Shown here: one piece after another, positions 39,770 to 47,528 of the stretch
Numbering within the stretch: position 1 is the first letter of the stretch
How the letters are laid out: every line of letters starts with the position of its first letter
Assembly: GCF_022348085.1 (NCBI RefSeq)
Contig: NZ_JAKRFN010000001.1
Location: forward strand, 1-64,000
From: Mycobacterium sp. PSTR-4-N
GTDB taxonomy: Bacteria > Actinomycetota > Actinomycetes > Mycobacteriales > Mycobacteriaceae
Direction of reading: 5' to 3'
Length of the DNA stretch: 64,000 nt
Program-made: the position numbers and the translations under genes
Notes under the pieces: generated by a model
What the model was told of the DNA's origin: nothing
Seen by the model: the letters and a program-made list of their open reading frames with translations, nothing else
Database searches by the model: none

Positions 39770-40765
39770 TTATGCGGGCAACTCGTGGAGTCGCTGGGCT
39801 TCGTGCCAGAGGTCGCGGAGGATCTCTTTGCACATGAGGCGCATGGCGCGGGCGTGTTGGTGGCCGAGGGAGAGTGGTGTGCCGGCCGCGGCTGGTGTGC
39901 CGGACGGTCCGCACCGTTGACACGGCGCGGCGTGGGTGGCGTCGGCGTATTTCGCGCGGGCGGTGTCGTAGACGCTCCGGTACGGGGATGCGGCTGATCG
40001 GACGCAGGATTCGGCGATCAGCCAGACTCGGGTGCGGGCGAGCGTGTTCCAGTTGGAGCGTTGGCCGCGGCGATGTTTCGGCGCCATCCGGGCACCAGGT
40101 GCGGTCTCGATCGTGTGGAACCCGCAGTAGGCCCAGAGCTCGGACACGGTGCGGGGTCGTTCGTGGAGGTCGTTCCAGTACGGGTCACGGATCGAGGCGA
40201 GTAGACGCGCTGCCTGCTTCTCCCCTACGCCGTGGGTGTTCTTCACCCAGGCGCCGAGCGGGTGCACCCGGATGGCGCGCTGCAGGCAGAGAACGGCCTG
40301 GTGCTCCGACGCCTCGAGGTGTTCGACGAGTGAAGCGAGTCGCTTCACTTCGCCTGAATGAAGCGATAATCCGTGTCCGTGTGGCCCGGCGTCGGTGAGC
40401 TGCCGGAGCCGGTTCTGGTTCGCGATTCGCACGGTCTCGAGGTCGTCCAGGACGTCGGCGAACAACCCGAGCACGGGGTCCGCGAGAAGTGGGCCCGCCG
40501 CCGGGCACTCTTTGGGTATCGGGTCAACGATGGGCGGCGGGGAGCTTGGGCCAGTCGGCGTAGACGGGTTGGGTGGCGATTCAGCTTTGGCCGACTGGTA
40601 CCCCGCCGACGGGACAGCTGTGGGTGGCGATTCAGCTTTGGCCGACTGGTACCCCGCCGACGGGACAGCTGTGGGTGTCGCTTCTTCTCTGGTCGGCGGG
40701 TGCCCGGCGGAATCCTCCTGGGTGTCGTGAACCTCCTGGCCGGGCAGGTCTGTGGTGATCGTCAT
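39770..40765 (-). CDS. IS110-like C-terminal domain protein (helix-hairpin-helix)
   Basis: The ATG at 40763-40765 overlaps the preceding stop (ATGA); 331 residues. Residues 1-90 are disordered and contain a 17-residue duplication. A coiled region follows to about 180. GVGEKQAARLLASIRD, ELWAYCGFHT and RRGQRSNWNTLARTRVWLI then match the order of the IS110-family C-terminal domain (HhH, AYxGL, GNxxLR-like). The N-terminal RuvC-like DEDD domain of IS110 transposases is not visible, so it is probably not a transposase but a DNA-structure-binding phage protein. Confidence 0.65.
   Translation of the reverse strand: MTITTDLPGQEVHDTQEDSAGHPPTREEATPTAVPSAGYQSAKAESPPTAVPSAGYQSAKAESPPNPSTPTGPSSPPPIVDPIPKECPAAGPLLADPVLGLFADVLDDLETVRIANQNRLRQLTDAGPHGHGLSLHSGEVKRLASLVEHLEASEHQAVLCLQRAIRVHPLGAWVKNTHGVGEKQAARLLASIRDPYWNDLHERPRTVSELWAYCGFHTIETAPGARMAPKHRRGQRSNWNTLARTRVWLIAESCVRSAASPYRSVYDTARAKYADATHAAPCQRCGPSGTPAAAGTPLSLGHQHARAMRLMCKEILRDLWHEAQRLHELPA
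40570..40671. repeat. 51-bp perfect tandem duplication inside the IS110-like gene
   Basis: Positions 40570-40620 and 40621-40671 are identical and adjacent, and the match continues for six bases into the next unit. The unit is 17 codons, so the frame is kept and the peptide TAVPSAGYQSAKAESPP is doubled. The perfect identity suggests recent slippage. Confidence 0.93.
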
Positions 40766-41274
40766 GACGCGGTTCTCCACTGCTTCTGCTTGGGGAGTTC
40801 ACGGACGGTCGTGACTTGGTGTTGCGTCATGAGTTTCAGGAGTTGGCGCAGGTTGGACATCTGTTCTTCGATGCGGCCGATCTGGGTGTCGCGTTCCTTG
40901 ACGCAGTAGCGGAGGTCGTCGGCGGTGCAGTCACCGAGGGGCTTCTGGTGGCCGCCGCCGACGTGCATGCTGGCGGCGAGCATCTCGGCCCACCAGGTGC
41001 GGCGCTGCTCGAGCTTGGGTGACGGCACCGGTCGGGGCCGCGGTCGCGTGGCCGGATCCGGTTTCGGGGTGGGCTTCGGCTTCGCGCGCTCGCCGAGCTG
41101 GTGGCGGTGCTGATTGATGCTCGTGCGGCACGCGCCGATCAGCAGGTGCGCGTAGAAGGTGCGGACGTCGGCGGCCGGCGTGGCTTGCGCGACGTAGAGG
41201 GCGAGTTCCTCGGGGCCGGCGTCGGGGTGCGCGAGGATCTGGGCCTTGATGAGGGCTTTCAGGTTGTGGTTCAT
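40762..41274 (-). CDS. Hypothetical protein with Pro/Lys-rich linker
   Basis: The ATG at 41272-41274 (ATGA overlap) gives 170 residues. An N-terminal helical region (LIKAQILAHPDAGPEELALYV) is followed by a PKPTPKPDPATRPRPRP linker and a C-terminal coiled region (ERDTQIGRIEEQMSNLRQLLKL). It may dimerise through the last segment. The role is unknown; the neighbours are recombination genes. Confidence 0.6.
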   Translation of the reverse strand: MNHNLKALIKAQILAHPDAGPEELALYVAQATPAADVRTFYAHLLIGACRTSINQHRHQLGERAKPKPTPKPDPATRPRPRPVPSPKLEQRRTWWAEMLAASMHVGGGHQKPLGDCTADDLRYCVKERDTQIGRIEEQMSNLRQLLKLMTQHQVTTVRELPKQKQWRTAS

Positions 41275-41498
41275 ACGTGGTGGCTCGCCATCAGGTTGCG
41301 AATTTCGACGACGCCGATGACGTGTTTGCCTTCGCAGAACTGCCACAGGTCGCGCACGAACGCTTCGTGGTCGGTGATGCGCTGGGTGGCCTTGTCGGCG
41401 GCGGCGAGGATCGCGGCGACGCCCGACTTGGCGGGCAGGCAGGGGTACTCCCCCATCGGCTCCGCGTCGTCGTCGGTGAGCGGGTTGCGGACGGTCAC
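41271..41498 (-). CDS. Hypothetical small protein
   Basis: The GTG at 41496-41498 overlaps the preceding stop. The 75-residue product starts MTVRNPLTDDDAEPMGEYPC and is helical and acidic (AAILAAADKATQRITDHEAF). No motif is seen. Confidence 0.55.
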   Translation of the reverse strand: MTVRNPLTDDDAEPMGEYPCLPAKSGVAAILAAADKATQRITDHEAFVRDLWQFCEGKHVIGVVEIRNLMASHHV

Positions 41499-41923
41499 TG
41501 ATCGTCTCCCCTGGCGGCGCGGGTGAGTTCGGCGTTCAAGCGGTCCTCGGCTGCTTTCAGCGCGAGCCGTGCTGCTTCGACGCGGAGCTGGGCCGAGCGC
41601 GGCGTCTCGGGTTTCGGGTCGACGGCGGTGTAGGTGGCGGCGAAGATGTCGGCCTTGCAGGGGTAAAACTCGCCGGCTATGCCGCGGATCACCCAGTCGC
41701 CGGGGGCAACTCGCATGTCGCCTTCGAGGGTTTCGATGACGACGTGGACGTCGTGGAGTCCACCGGTGCCGCCGCGGACGTAGGTCTTGCCGCCGTTGTC
41801 CCACACCCATTGGTGGAGCGCGGCGCGGCGGACGACGGACTGGTAGTCGGTTTCGTCGTCGCGGGGCCACTGCATGGCCTCGACCTCGACGGGCTTCTTC
41901 CGGAAGCGTTGCGGCGCGCTCAC
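41495..41923 (-). CDS. Conserved phage protein (beta-rich)
   Basis: The GTG at 41921-41923 gives 142 residues. RFRKKPVEVEAMQW at the N-terminus, VIETLEGDMRVAPGDWVIRGIAGEFYPCKADIFAATY in the middle and a helical C-terminus follow a pattern found in many unrelated phages (KPVxVEAxxW ... GDWVIxGxxGEFYPxxxxxFxxTY). The function is not known, but the family is widespread. Confidence 0.78.
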   Translation of the reverse strand: MSAPQRFRKKPVEVEAMQWPRDDETDYQSVVRRAALHQWVWDNGGKTYVRGGTGGLHDVHVVIETLEGDMRVAPGDWVIRGIAGEFYPCKADIFAATYTAVDPKPETPRSAQLRVEAARLALKAAEDRLNAELTRAARGDDQ

Positions 41924-43143
41924 TGGTCGCCCGCCTTGGCGTTCTCGGCGGCGATGACTGCGGCGTTGACGATGTCGCGGACGCGGTCGTTGAGGACGGT
42001 GAGTTCGGACCACTTGAACAGTTGGTCTGAGACCTTCCCGACTTCCCCGTCAGCGAGATCGGCGACCGCGTTGATGCCGGTGTCTTTGCAGATACTGCGG
42101 AAGACCAGTGCTTGGTCCTCTTCGCTGAGTGGGGGCTGCACCTCGGCGATCAGCTTGGATAGGCGTTCTTCCAATGCTTTTCGCTTGGGTGACAGCTTCC
42201 GTTCCGTCTTCTCCGGATCGGGGGTCGGCGATGGCGGCGGGGTGCCGTTTGCCGCAGTACCTTGTCCGCCCTGATCTGCGGCCAGGCCATCGCCGACCGG
42301 TTCCGGGTCGACCTCGGCGTTGATCACTTCATGCTTCTGCTGCGCTGCCTGCGCCCGGCCGCGGAGACCGTCGATTCCGGATCCGCCACGCCGTGTCTGC
42401 GGCTCTTGGGTGGCGCCGTCGGGATCGATCACGGTCGGCTGATCTGTTCCCTCGAGGATGAGTCCCGAGAAGTCGTCGGGGAACGCGCGCCGGTAGGCCA
42501 ACGCTTCGGCGCACTTGCCGATCTGGCCGGACGGCATCTTCGACCACATCGAGTTCGGTTCCTCGCCGACCTTTCGGCGCTGCTGGCCGGAGCCCTCATA
42601 GATGGCGTTGGTCTGCACGTACTCGCTGAATTTCGCGATGCCCGTGTGAGGTTCGCCGTTGCGGAACACGATGTACTTCGCGGCGGCCGGCGGCTCGTCG
42701 GAGGTCCACACCTCGCGCCACTGGCCGTCTTCCCCGCACCAGTACGGGCCGTCGAAAGAGAGCTGGTCGCCGAGCGCGTCAGCGATGTTGCGGGCATGCT
42801 TCCGGTAGCCGTCGATGCCGATTTGGATGGTGTACTTCGTGACCCACTTCTCGACCTTGGTTCGGCCGCCGGACGGCTGCTCCACCCATTCGGTGAGCTT
42901 GGTGTTCCGGCCGATCATGTAGATCTGTTTCCGGAATGGGTCGAGACCTGTTGTGCGGCAGTAGTGGAAGAACAGGTCGACGTCGGCCTGGGTGGCGTCT
43001 TCGACTCCGATCGCGCGGAGGATGGCGAGCTGGTTGTCGTCCCAGCGTTGCTGCCCGGGCCGGATCGTCGCGAGGCTTTGTCCGCCGTCGTTCACTGCGT
43101 CCAGGAGGGTGGACTGCTGCTCGGCGGTCGTGGTCTCGGTCAT
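41920..43143 (-). CDS. RecT/Bet-family single-strand annealing recombinase
   Basis: The ATG at 43141-43143 follows AAAGG at good spacing; an earlier ATG (43164, ATGA overlap) is possible. The product has 407 residues. LDPFRKQIYMIGRN near residue 85, KYTIQIGIDGYRKHA near 122, and AEALAYRRAFPDDFSGL near 240 are the conserved segments of the Bet/RecT annealing family. The C-terminal third is a low-complexity linker and a helical end. It pairs with the exonuclease encoded next to it. Confidence 0.88.
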   Translation of the reverse strand: MTETTTAEQQSTLLDAVNDGGQSLATIRPGQQRWDDNQLAILRAIGVEDATQADVDLFFHYCRTTGLDPFRKQIYMIGRNTKLTEWVEQPSGGRTKVEKWVTKYTIQIGIDGYRKHARNIADALGDQLSFDGPYWCGEDGQWREVWTSDEPPAAAKYIVFRNGEPHTGIAKFSEYVQTNAIYEGSGQQRRKVGEEPNSMWSKMPSGQIGKCAEALAYRRAFPDDFSGLILEGTDQPTVIDPDGATQEPQTRRGGSGIDGLRGRAQAAQQKHEVINAEVDPEPVGDGLAADQGGQGTAANGTPPPSPTPDPEKTERKLSPKRKALEERLSKLIAEVQPPLSEEDQALVFRSICKDTGINAVADLADGEVGKVSDQLFKWSELTVLNDRVRDIVNAAVIAAENAKAGDQ

Positions 43144-43160
43144 GGTGTTGCCTTTCGGGT

Positions 43161-44231
43161 TCATGCTGTTGCCTTCTGGACTGCGACGGCGGGATGGGTG
43201 CGGGCCAGGTTGAGTGCGACACCGCCGCGGGCGTGCGGTGATCGGGTCGCGACCTTGATGCCGTTGAACTCGGCGTATTGGGCGTCGCCCATGGCGTCGA
43301 GTAGCTGTGCTTTCAGGCCGCGGAGGCGCTTCTCTGCGTCCTTGTGGTCGGCGCTGGCGTTGTGCACCGCGATCGCCAGATCGGGGTCGACTTCGGCGGT
43401 GCTGCCGTCGATGTCGGGATGCAGTTCGCGGACACACTCGTAGGTGGCCACGCTGTCATCAAGCTCGGGTGTTGCACCGTGCCGGACGCCGTCCCAGAAC
43501 GCAGCGCATTCGGTGGTGATCCATTCGCCGACGATCGGATCGAACGGCACCGTATAGACGCGGTCCTGGTAGTACGGGCCGATCGCGCACAGGTGGCCGT
43601 CGTACTTCGTGAGGCCGGTGAACACCATCTGCGCGGTGACCTGCGCGGTGTAGTCCTCGGGAAGGTCACCGGTGAGGTCATCGCCCCACTGCTCGATGTC
43701 GGACAGGGTGAGTGCGCGTTTCAGCTCAACGACGCGTTGCGCCCGTCCGCGGTTCGCGCGCCGGTCCAAGGTGACGACGACGGGGAATCCGTACCGGTTG
43801 GGGTCGATGATGAACTGGATCTCGCCGGCCGACAGGCGCCAGCCCGCGTTTTTCCGCCGCCACCTGGCCGCCGCGTAGGACTCGAGGTCGTGGCCGACGT
43901 CGAACGCGTCCTGCGGCGGTTCCTCGGCGACCTGACCGGTCATGCGGTGGAACAGCCGGTACTGCGACTCCCACCGCGACAGCCGCAGGATGGCAGCGAC
44001 TTTCGACGGGGAGATGACCGCACGGTGTTCGGGTGTGCCGGGTGCAATCCAGCCTTTCTGGCCGCGCCGCCACACACCGGGGATGTACGGGGTGTCACCG
44101 AGCCCGACGTCGGCACGACAAGCCGCGCACAGCGTGGCGGCAGCGGTCGGCATCCACAGCGCGGCCTCGCCGACCTGCTGGCGGTCGCAGGCGGGCGTGC
44201 AGATATCGCACTGCGGCAGCGTCGCGGTCAC
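43161..44231 (-). CDS. RecE/YqaJ-type exonuclease
   Basis: The protein is 356 residues with a GTG start. A Cys-rich N-terminus (CDICTPACDRQQ, CAACR) precedes the YqaJ domain: ISPSKVAAILRLSRWESQYRLFHRMTG (near 75), FDVGHDLESYAA, then VVVTLDRRANRG and RVVELKRA, giving the D...ExK nuclease centre. It would resect double-stranded ends for the annealing protein encoded downstream. The zinc-like N-terminal addition is unusual compared with the core family. Confidence 0.85.
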   Translation of the reverse strand: MTATLPQCDICTPACDRQQVGEAALWMPTAAATLCAACRADVGLGDTPYIPGVWRRGQKGWIAPGTPEHRAVISPSKVAAILRLSRWESQYRLFHRMTGQVAEEPPQDAFDVGHDLESYAAARWRRKNAGWRLSAGEIQFIIDPNRYGFPVVVTLDRRANRGRAQRVVELKRALTLSDIEQWGDDLTGDLPEDYTAQVTAQMVFTGLTKYDGHLCAIGPYYQDRVYTVPFDPIVGEWITTECAAFWDGVRHGATPELDDSVATYECVRELHPDIDGSTAEVDPDLAIAVHNASADHKDAEKRLRGLKAQLLDAMGDAQYAEFNGIKVATRSPHARGGVALNLARTHPAVAVQKATA

Positions 44232-44620
44232 TGGTCGTCTCCGAGTAGAACGTCGTCGGGGTGTCCGGCCGGGGGCGGCGATGCTGGATCCAGGTCAGCA
44301 CCGACGCTCTCCCCGGCCGGACCGGCGCCCGCAGTCCCGTGGGCGGGCGACGTTGTGGCGATGCAGCGGACCCAGAGGGTGCCGTTGCGGTATGCGGCTT
44401 GGAAGCCGCGGCGCAGCGCCGCTGGCGCGGTGGCCTGGCCGCGGTTGATGTCGTAGGCGCGGGACTTCCGCGTCCGCTCAGCGATGTCGTCGGACCACGG
44501 GTAGCGGGCCCAGCGGCCCGGCTGCGCGCGGAGCGCGTCGGCGAACGCCGCAATATCAGCGGACGGAGTCGGCGACCGGCCGGGCAGCTCGTCGACGAAC
44601 TCGACGTCGAGCGCGGTCAT
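44228..44620 (-). CDS. Hypothetical protein
   Basis: The ATG at 44618-44620 gives 130 residues. It has RSPTPSADIAAFADALRAQPGRWARYPW near the start, an amphipathic segment, and YRNGTLWVRCIATTSPAHG, and an acidic Pro-rich tail. The middle reads like the small phage proteins whose core is alpha-beta (W..RxxxxAxxxRxG..GxYxAxxRNGxLWVR). Function is unknown. Confidence 0.62.
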   Translation of the reverse strand: MTALDVEFVDELPGRSPTPSADIAAFADALRAQPGRWARYPWSDDIAERTRKSRAYDINRGQATAPAALRRGFQAAYRNGTLWVRCIATTSPAHGTAGAGPAGESVGADLDPASPPPAGHPDDVLLGDDQ

Positions 44621-44949
44621 GATGCGATCCGTTCTGCGATCCACGCGTCGGCTTCGGATGAGCGGAGTTGGAACAGGTCGGCGAGGTCGGGGTGCTCGGC
44701 CATCATCAGGCGCGCGTAGTACGCCCGATAGTTGTTGTTCAGCTTGAACTCTGGGTCGTTCGTGGTGATCGCGATCTCCCAGCGGGTGCGCTCGAAGAGG
44801 GCGCTGATACCGACCTTGTGGCGGCCGGTGCGGGTGATCCATTCGCGGGCGAGGCGGATGAGGACGATGTAGACCTTGGGGTTGTCGCGGTGGAACTGTT
44901 CGAACGCGTCCGCGATCGTCTTGTCGAACGGGAGACAGGGCTGTGTCAT
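44617..44949 (-). CDS. Conserved phage hypothetical protein
   Basis: The ATG at 44947-44949 gives 110 residues. FEQFHRDNPKVYIVLIRLAREW, then HKVGISALFERTRWEIAITTND, KLNNNYRAYYARLMMAEHPDL and LFQLR are conserved segments of a protein found in many actinophage early regions and some bacterial prophages. The function is not known. Confidence 0.78.
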   Translation of the reverse strand: MTQPCLPFDKTIADAFEQFHRDNPKVYIVLIRLAREWITRTGRHKVGISALFERTRWEIAITTNDPEFKLNNNYRAYYARLMMAEHPDLADLFQLRSSEADAWIAERIAS

Positions 44950-45533
44950 GAGGTTTCTCCGCATCCGGCGTCGCCGAACTCGGTCCAGGGGATGAATCGG
45001 TCGACCATGACGGCTTCGCCGCGCGCGTACGCGTCGAGCTGGGCGTAGGTCTCGATATCCCAGACGTCCTTGGCTGCCTTGCGGCACCAGAAACCCCATG
45101 TCCGGACGCGGCGGCCGGTCACAATGAGCGTCCAGCACGGCTGTTCGACCCAGTGATCTGACCAGCCAGTGGGGTCGTCGGATGGGCGGTAAGGCGTGAC
45201 GTAGTGGCCCAACAGTTGCACCCGGTGCCGCCACTCTGCGGGCCGGTAAGCGATCGACCCGGCGCGGCGGCGATTAGTGCCGGCGTTGGTCACTTCGTCG
45301 TACTGGCCGCGAAGCATCAGCGACACGAACCACCAGGGGTGGTCGTGGAGGGCGCGGTCATCGTCGCTGCGGCAGAACTTGTGCACGTACACGTTGAGCA
45401 GCGGGTTCCGCGGAATGACATACCAGCGCAATAGGTACGGGTCGTCAGCGCCGCCGATGATCTGGTGGGGTTCGCCGGTGAACAGGCGACGGAACCACTC
45501 GCCGAGGGTCGGGTATCCGGACGTGGCGCTCAT
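44946..45533 (-). CDS. Cupin-like protein
   Basis: The protein is 195 residues and starts MSATSGYPTLGEWFRRLFTG. YVHKFCRSDDDRALHDHPWWFVSLMLRGQYDE near residue 55 holds a HDHP-type metal motif, and RPAEWRHRVQLLG, CWTLIVTGRRVRTWGF complete a double-stranded beta-helix (cupin) pattern seen in phage proteins. The His pair and the late His could bind a metal. The substrate is unknown. Confidence 0.8.
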   Translation of the reverse strand: MSATSGYPTLGEWFRRLFTGEPHQIIGGADDPYLLRWYVIPRNPLLNVYVHKFCRSDDDRALHDHPWWFVSLMLRGQYDEVTNAGTNRRRAGSIAYRPAEWRHRVQLLGHYVTPYRPSDDPTGWSDHWVEQPCWTLIVTGRRVRTWGFWCRKAAKDVWDIETYAQLDAYARGEAVMVDRFIPWTEFGDAGCGETS

Positions 45534-45745
45534 TCGGTGATCCCTGCGTCGCGGAGGAACTCGGGGTGCTTGGCGAGCCAGCCGCGCGGGTCGTCGAGAA
45601 GCTCGTCGACGTCGGGGTTACCGGTGAGGGTGACGCGGGCCGGCGCGGCAGCCTGCAGGGGGAATAGGCGGCGCAGCGCGGCGGCAAGTAGGTAGCCGCT
45701 GCCGTAGGCGAGGGCCTTGATCGCGTCGGTCAGCAGAGCGGTCAT
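45530..45745 (-). CDS. Hypothetical small protein
   Basis: The ATG at 45743-45745 gives 71 residues. The N-terminal 30 residues are hydrophobic and helical (MTALLTDAIKALAYGSGYLLAAALRRLF), with a possible membrane contact, and the rest is acidic with PDVDELLDDPRGWLAKHPEF. Function is unknown. Confidence 0.56.
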   Translation of the reverse strand: MTALLTDAIKALAYGSGYLLAAALRRLFPLQAAAPARVTLTGNPDVDELLDDPRGWLAKHPEFLRDAGITE

Positions 45746-46353
45746 GCTGCCTTCTCGACTTTCTTGCGGGCGTTGTGAGCCTTGATCCGGCATCGCGGTG
45801 TGCAGTACTGGGCGCGGCGGGTCGGCGACTCGAATGGCGCAGCGCACCATGCGCATTCGTGTTGATGCTTGCCACGCGGAAGCTGCGTCACGGCAGCATC
45901 ACCGAGCCGGGACATCTTGGCGATGGTCCGGCAGTCGCCGCCGCAGTACTTCGTGCGACCTGAGCCCTTGAGCAGCATTCCGCACTGCACGCAGAACCGT
46001 TGAACACTAATTCCACTGCGGCGCTTGTAATCCCGCTGGTAGCGGGCGTAGCCGGTGCGGCAGACCTGACAGGTGCATCCGCGTTTGTAGCCGCGGAACC
46101 CGTGTCCGTCAGCGCGGGTGTAGTCAGCGGGGTTGTACTCGGCCGGGGGTGCGGTCTGGCCGAGCTGCATGCGGCGGCGTTCCTTTGGGCTGGTCCCGCC
46201 CCAGATGCCGAACTTCTCGTTGTGCAGCAGCGCGTGGTCGAGGCACTGCTGTTGGACGGGGCAAGTGCCGCAGATCCGCTTGGCGGCCATCGCGGACCCG
46301 CCCCTTTCCGCGAAGAACTTGGTGGGGTCTGCCGCGCAGGGGACGGTCATCAT
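45742..46353 (-). CDS. WhiB-like protein fused to zinc-finger domains
   Basis: The ATG at 46351-46353 overlaps the preceding stop; 203 residues. Cys6, Cys28, Cys31 and Cys37 (CGTCPVQQQC) with FGIWGGTSPKERRRM (residues 48-62) are the complete WhiB [4Fe-4S] and beta-turn signature. After a short linker come CTCQVCRTGYARYQRDYKRR, CVQCG with YCGGDC, and CAWCAAPFES with YCTPRC, two zinc-ribbon or knuckle units absent from typical WhiB proteins. Phage WhiB proteins can interfere with host WhiB2 function and block superinfection; that is known for TM4, but inferred here. Confidence 0.85.
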   Translation of the reverse strand: MMTVPCAADPTKFFAERGGSAMAAKRICGTCPVQQQCLDHALLHNEKFGIWGGTSPKERRRMQLGQTAPPAEYNPADYTRADGHGFRGYKRGCTCQVCRTGYARYQRDYKRRSGISVQRFCVQCGMLLKGSGRTKYCGGDCRTIAKMSRLGDAAVTQLPRGKHQHECAWCAAPFESPTRRAQYCTPRCRIKAHNARKKVEKAA

Positions 46354-46658
46354 CCTTCGACCTCGTCCTTGAGGGGGAACGCGAGCGAGACGGCGGCGAG
46401 CTCGGCGTCTATGCGGGCGTTGGCGTCGCGCCAGGTTTCGAGGACGTGGTCGATCGCGTAGAGGAAGGTCAGGACTGAGGCGACAGCGAGGACACCGAGC
46501 GCGGTGAACACGATGCCGAGCAGAGCGAGGTACAGCGGTATCGGCATGGTGGTGACGAGTTCGGGGTTGTCCCCGAGGATGTTCCAGCCGCCAGGGCCGG
46601 TGATGCCGGAGAAGATCAGCAGGGGCGCGGTCCACCAGTGCTGCCAGTCGGGGGTCAT
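46350..46658 (-). CDS. Membrane protein, unknown function
   Basis: This 102-residue protein starts MTPDWQHWWTAPLLIFSGITG. A hydrophobic segment near residues 10-20 and a stronger one at about 40-68 (LYLALLGIVFTALGVLAVASVLTF) predict one or two membrane helices. A charged C-terminus with a helical end (RDANARIDAELAAVS) follows. It may act in exclusion or membrane-associated host takeover. Confidence 0.62.
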   Translation of the reverse strand: MTPDWQHWWTAPLLIFSGITGPGGWNILGDNPELVTTMPIPLYLALLGIVFTALGVLAVASVLTFLYAIDHVLETWRDANARIDAELAAVSLAFPLKDEVEG

Positions 46659-46909
46659 CGTGCGACCGCCCGGGCTGCGGTGCGGGCGAACATGGCGGCG
46701 AGCTCGTGGGCGCCGTCACTGTCGCGGGTGTGGCCGCCGGTGGTGGGTCCGCCGAATGGATCGAACAGGCAGACGTACCAGGCGTCTTCGTTGTGGGGTT
46801 GCGGCGCCGGCATCGCAACGGCGACGGTGTCGCCGTTGACGACGTACGAAGTGCACTCGCCTTGAGTCCCGGTGGTGAAGAGTTCTTCACCTATGCTTGG
46901 TGCTGACAT
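46655..46909 (-). CDS. Hypothetical protein
   Basis: The ATG at 46907-46909 has a strong GGGAGG site. The 84-residue product starts MSAPSIGEELFTTGTQGECTSYVV and has a beta-rich first half and a Gly-rich centre (FDPFGGPTTGGHT). A stem-loop lies upstream (46947-46978), so it may begin a separately regulated transcript. Function is unknown. Confidence 0.6.
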   Translation of the reverse strand: MSAPSIGEELFTTGTQGECTSYVVNGDTVAVAMPAPQPHNEDAWYVCLFDPFGGPTTGGHTRDSDGAHELAAMFARTAARAVAR

Positions 46910-46946
46910 CGGAATTCCTCCCTGAGTTGTGTTTTCCGGTGTTGAT

Positions 46947-46978
46947 GGCCCGCCAGGGATTCCGCCCCTGCGCGGGCC
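46947..46978 (-). terminator. Near-perfect stem-loop upstream of the membrane-protein genes
   Basis: GGCCCGC-CAGGG pairs with CCCTG-C-GCGGGCC around a 7-base loop, giving a 12-bp stem with one bulged base, in the 75-base gap between two genes. No T-run follows on either strand. It may attenuate or process the early transcript. Confidence 0.55.
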
Positions 46979-46983
46979 GTTCT

Positions 46984-47232
46984 CTATGGGCTGGCGGCGG
47001 CTACTGCTCCGCACTCGACGTTCACGCGCCGCCCGGACGGGCTGAGCGCGACGGTGATGCGACGTCCGTTCGGGACATGGGTGACGACGCGGCCGGTGTA
47101 CTTCACGGTCGACTGGCGCTCGGGGCACCACGTCGAGAACACGACCGGCTCACCCTGCCGGTGGTGCTCGAGCGCGCACGGAGTCACCAGAGGGCGGGTG
47201 TCGTAGACGGCAGTGACAGGTCGGCTGCTCAT
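46984..47232 (-). CDS. Hypothetical protein
   Basis: The protein is 82 residues and starts at an ATG overlapping the preceding stop. It is beta-type (VFSTWCPERQSTVKYTGRVVTHV) and basic. No motif is recognised. Confidence 0.56.
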   Translation of the reverse strand: MSSRPVTAVYDTRPLVTPCALEHHRQGEPVVFSTWCPERQSTVKYTGRVVTHVPNGRRITVALSPSGRRVNVECGAVAAASP

Positions 47233-47528
47233 CCGGCCAACCGCCTACGGCTCGTGCGGGTCATCGAAGACACCTGCGGAACCGCGGGTACTTCGACACT
47301 CGACGGACGGAGCAATTCGATAGCTTTTTCCACGTCAGCCTCGGTTGCTCGCCACTGACGGCCGGCCTTGTACCCGGGTAGCCGCGGCTTTGCCTCTCCG
47401 CGTAGGCGTTTCGTCAGCCACTGAATCTTGAAGGGCTCGACTGACCCGATTGGGTCGGCCCTGTCGGGGCCCGGACCGAGTACCGCCGCCGCGTACTCCT
47501 TGAGGTTCAGCGTGTTGGGCGCTGCCAT
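47229..47528 (-). CDS. Excisionase-like / helix-turn-helix protein
   Basis: The 99-residue protein has a strong GGAGG site before the ATG. FKIQWLTKRLRGEAKPRLPGYKAGRQWRATEADVEKAIELL (residues about 33-73) is the pattern of phage excisionase/MerR-type winged helix proteins. It lies early in the leftward operon, so it may control excision together with the integrase, or early gene expression. Its first 194 bases overlap the end of the upstream XRE gene in another frame. Confidence 0.65.
   Translation of the reverse strand: MAAPNTLNLKEYAAAVLGPGPDRADPIGSVEPFKIQWLTKRLRGEAKPRLPGYKAGRQWRATEADVEKAIELLRPSSVEVPAVPQVSSMTRTSRRRLAG

Noticed and set aside
40570..40671. CRISPR array
   Set aside because: The two 51-bp units are directly adjacent, without spacers, and in frame in a protein gene. 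No CRISPR array or cas gene was seen in the window.
39770..40765. Active IS110 insertion sequence
   Set aside because: The RuvC-like DEDD domain is not visible, the gene is coupled to its neighbours, and no element ends are apparent.
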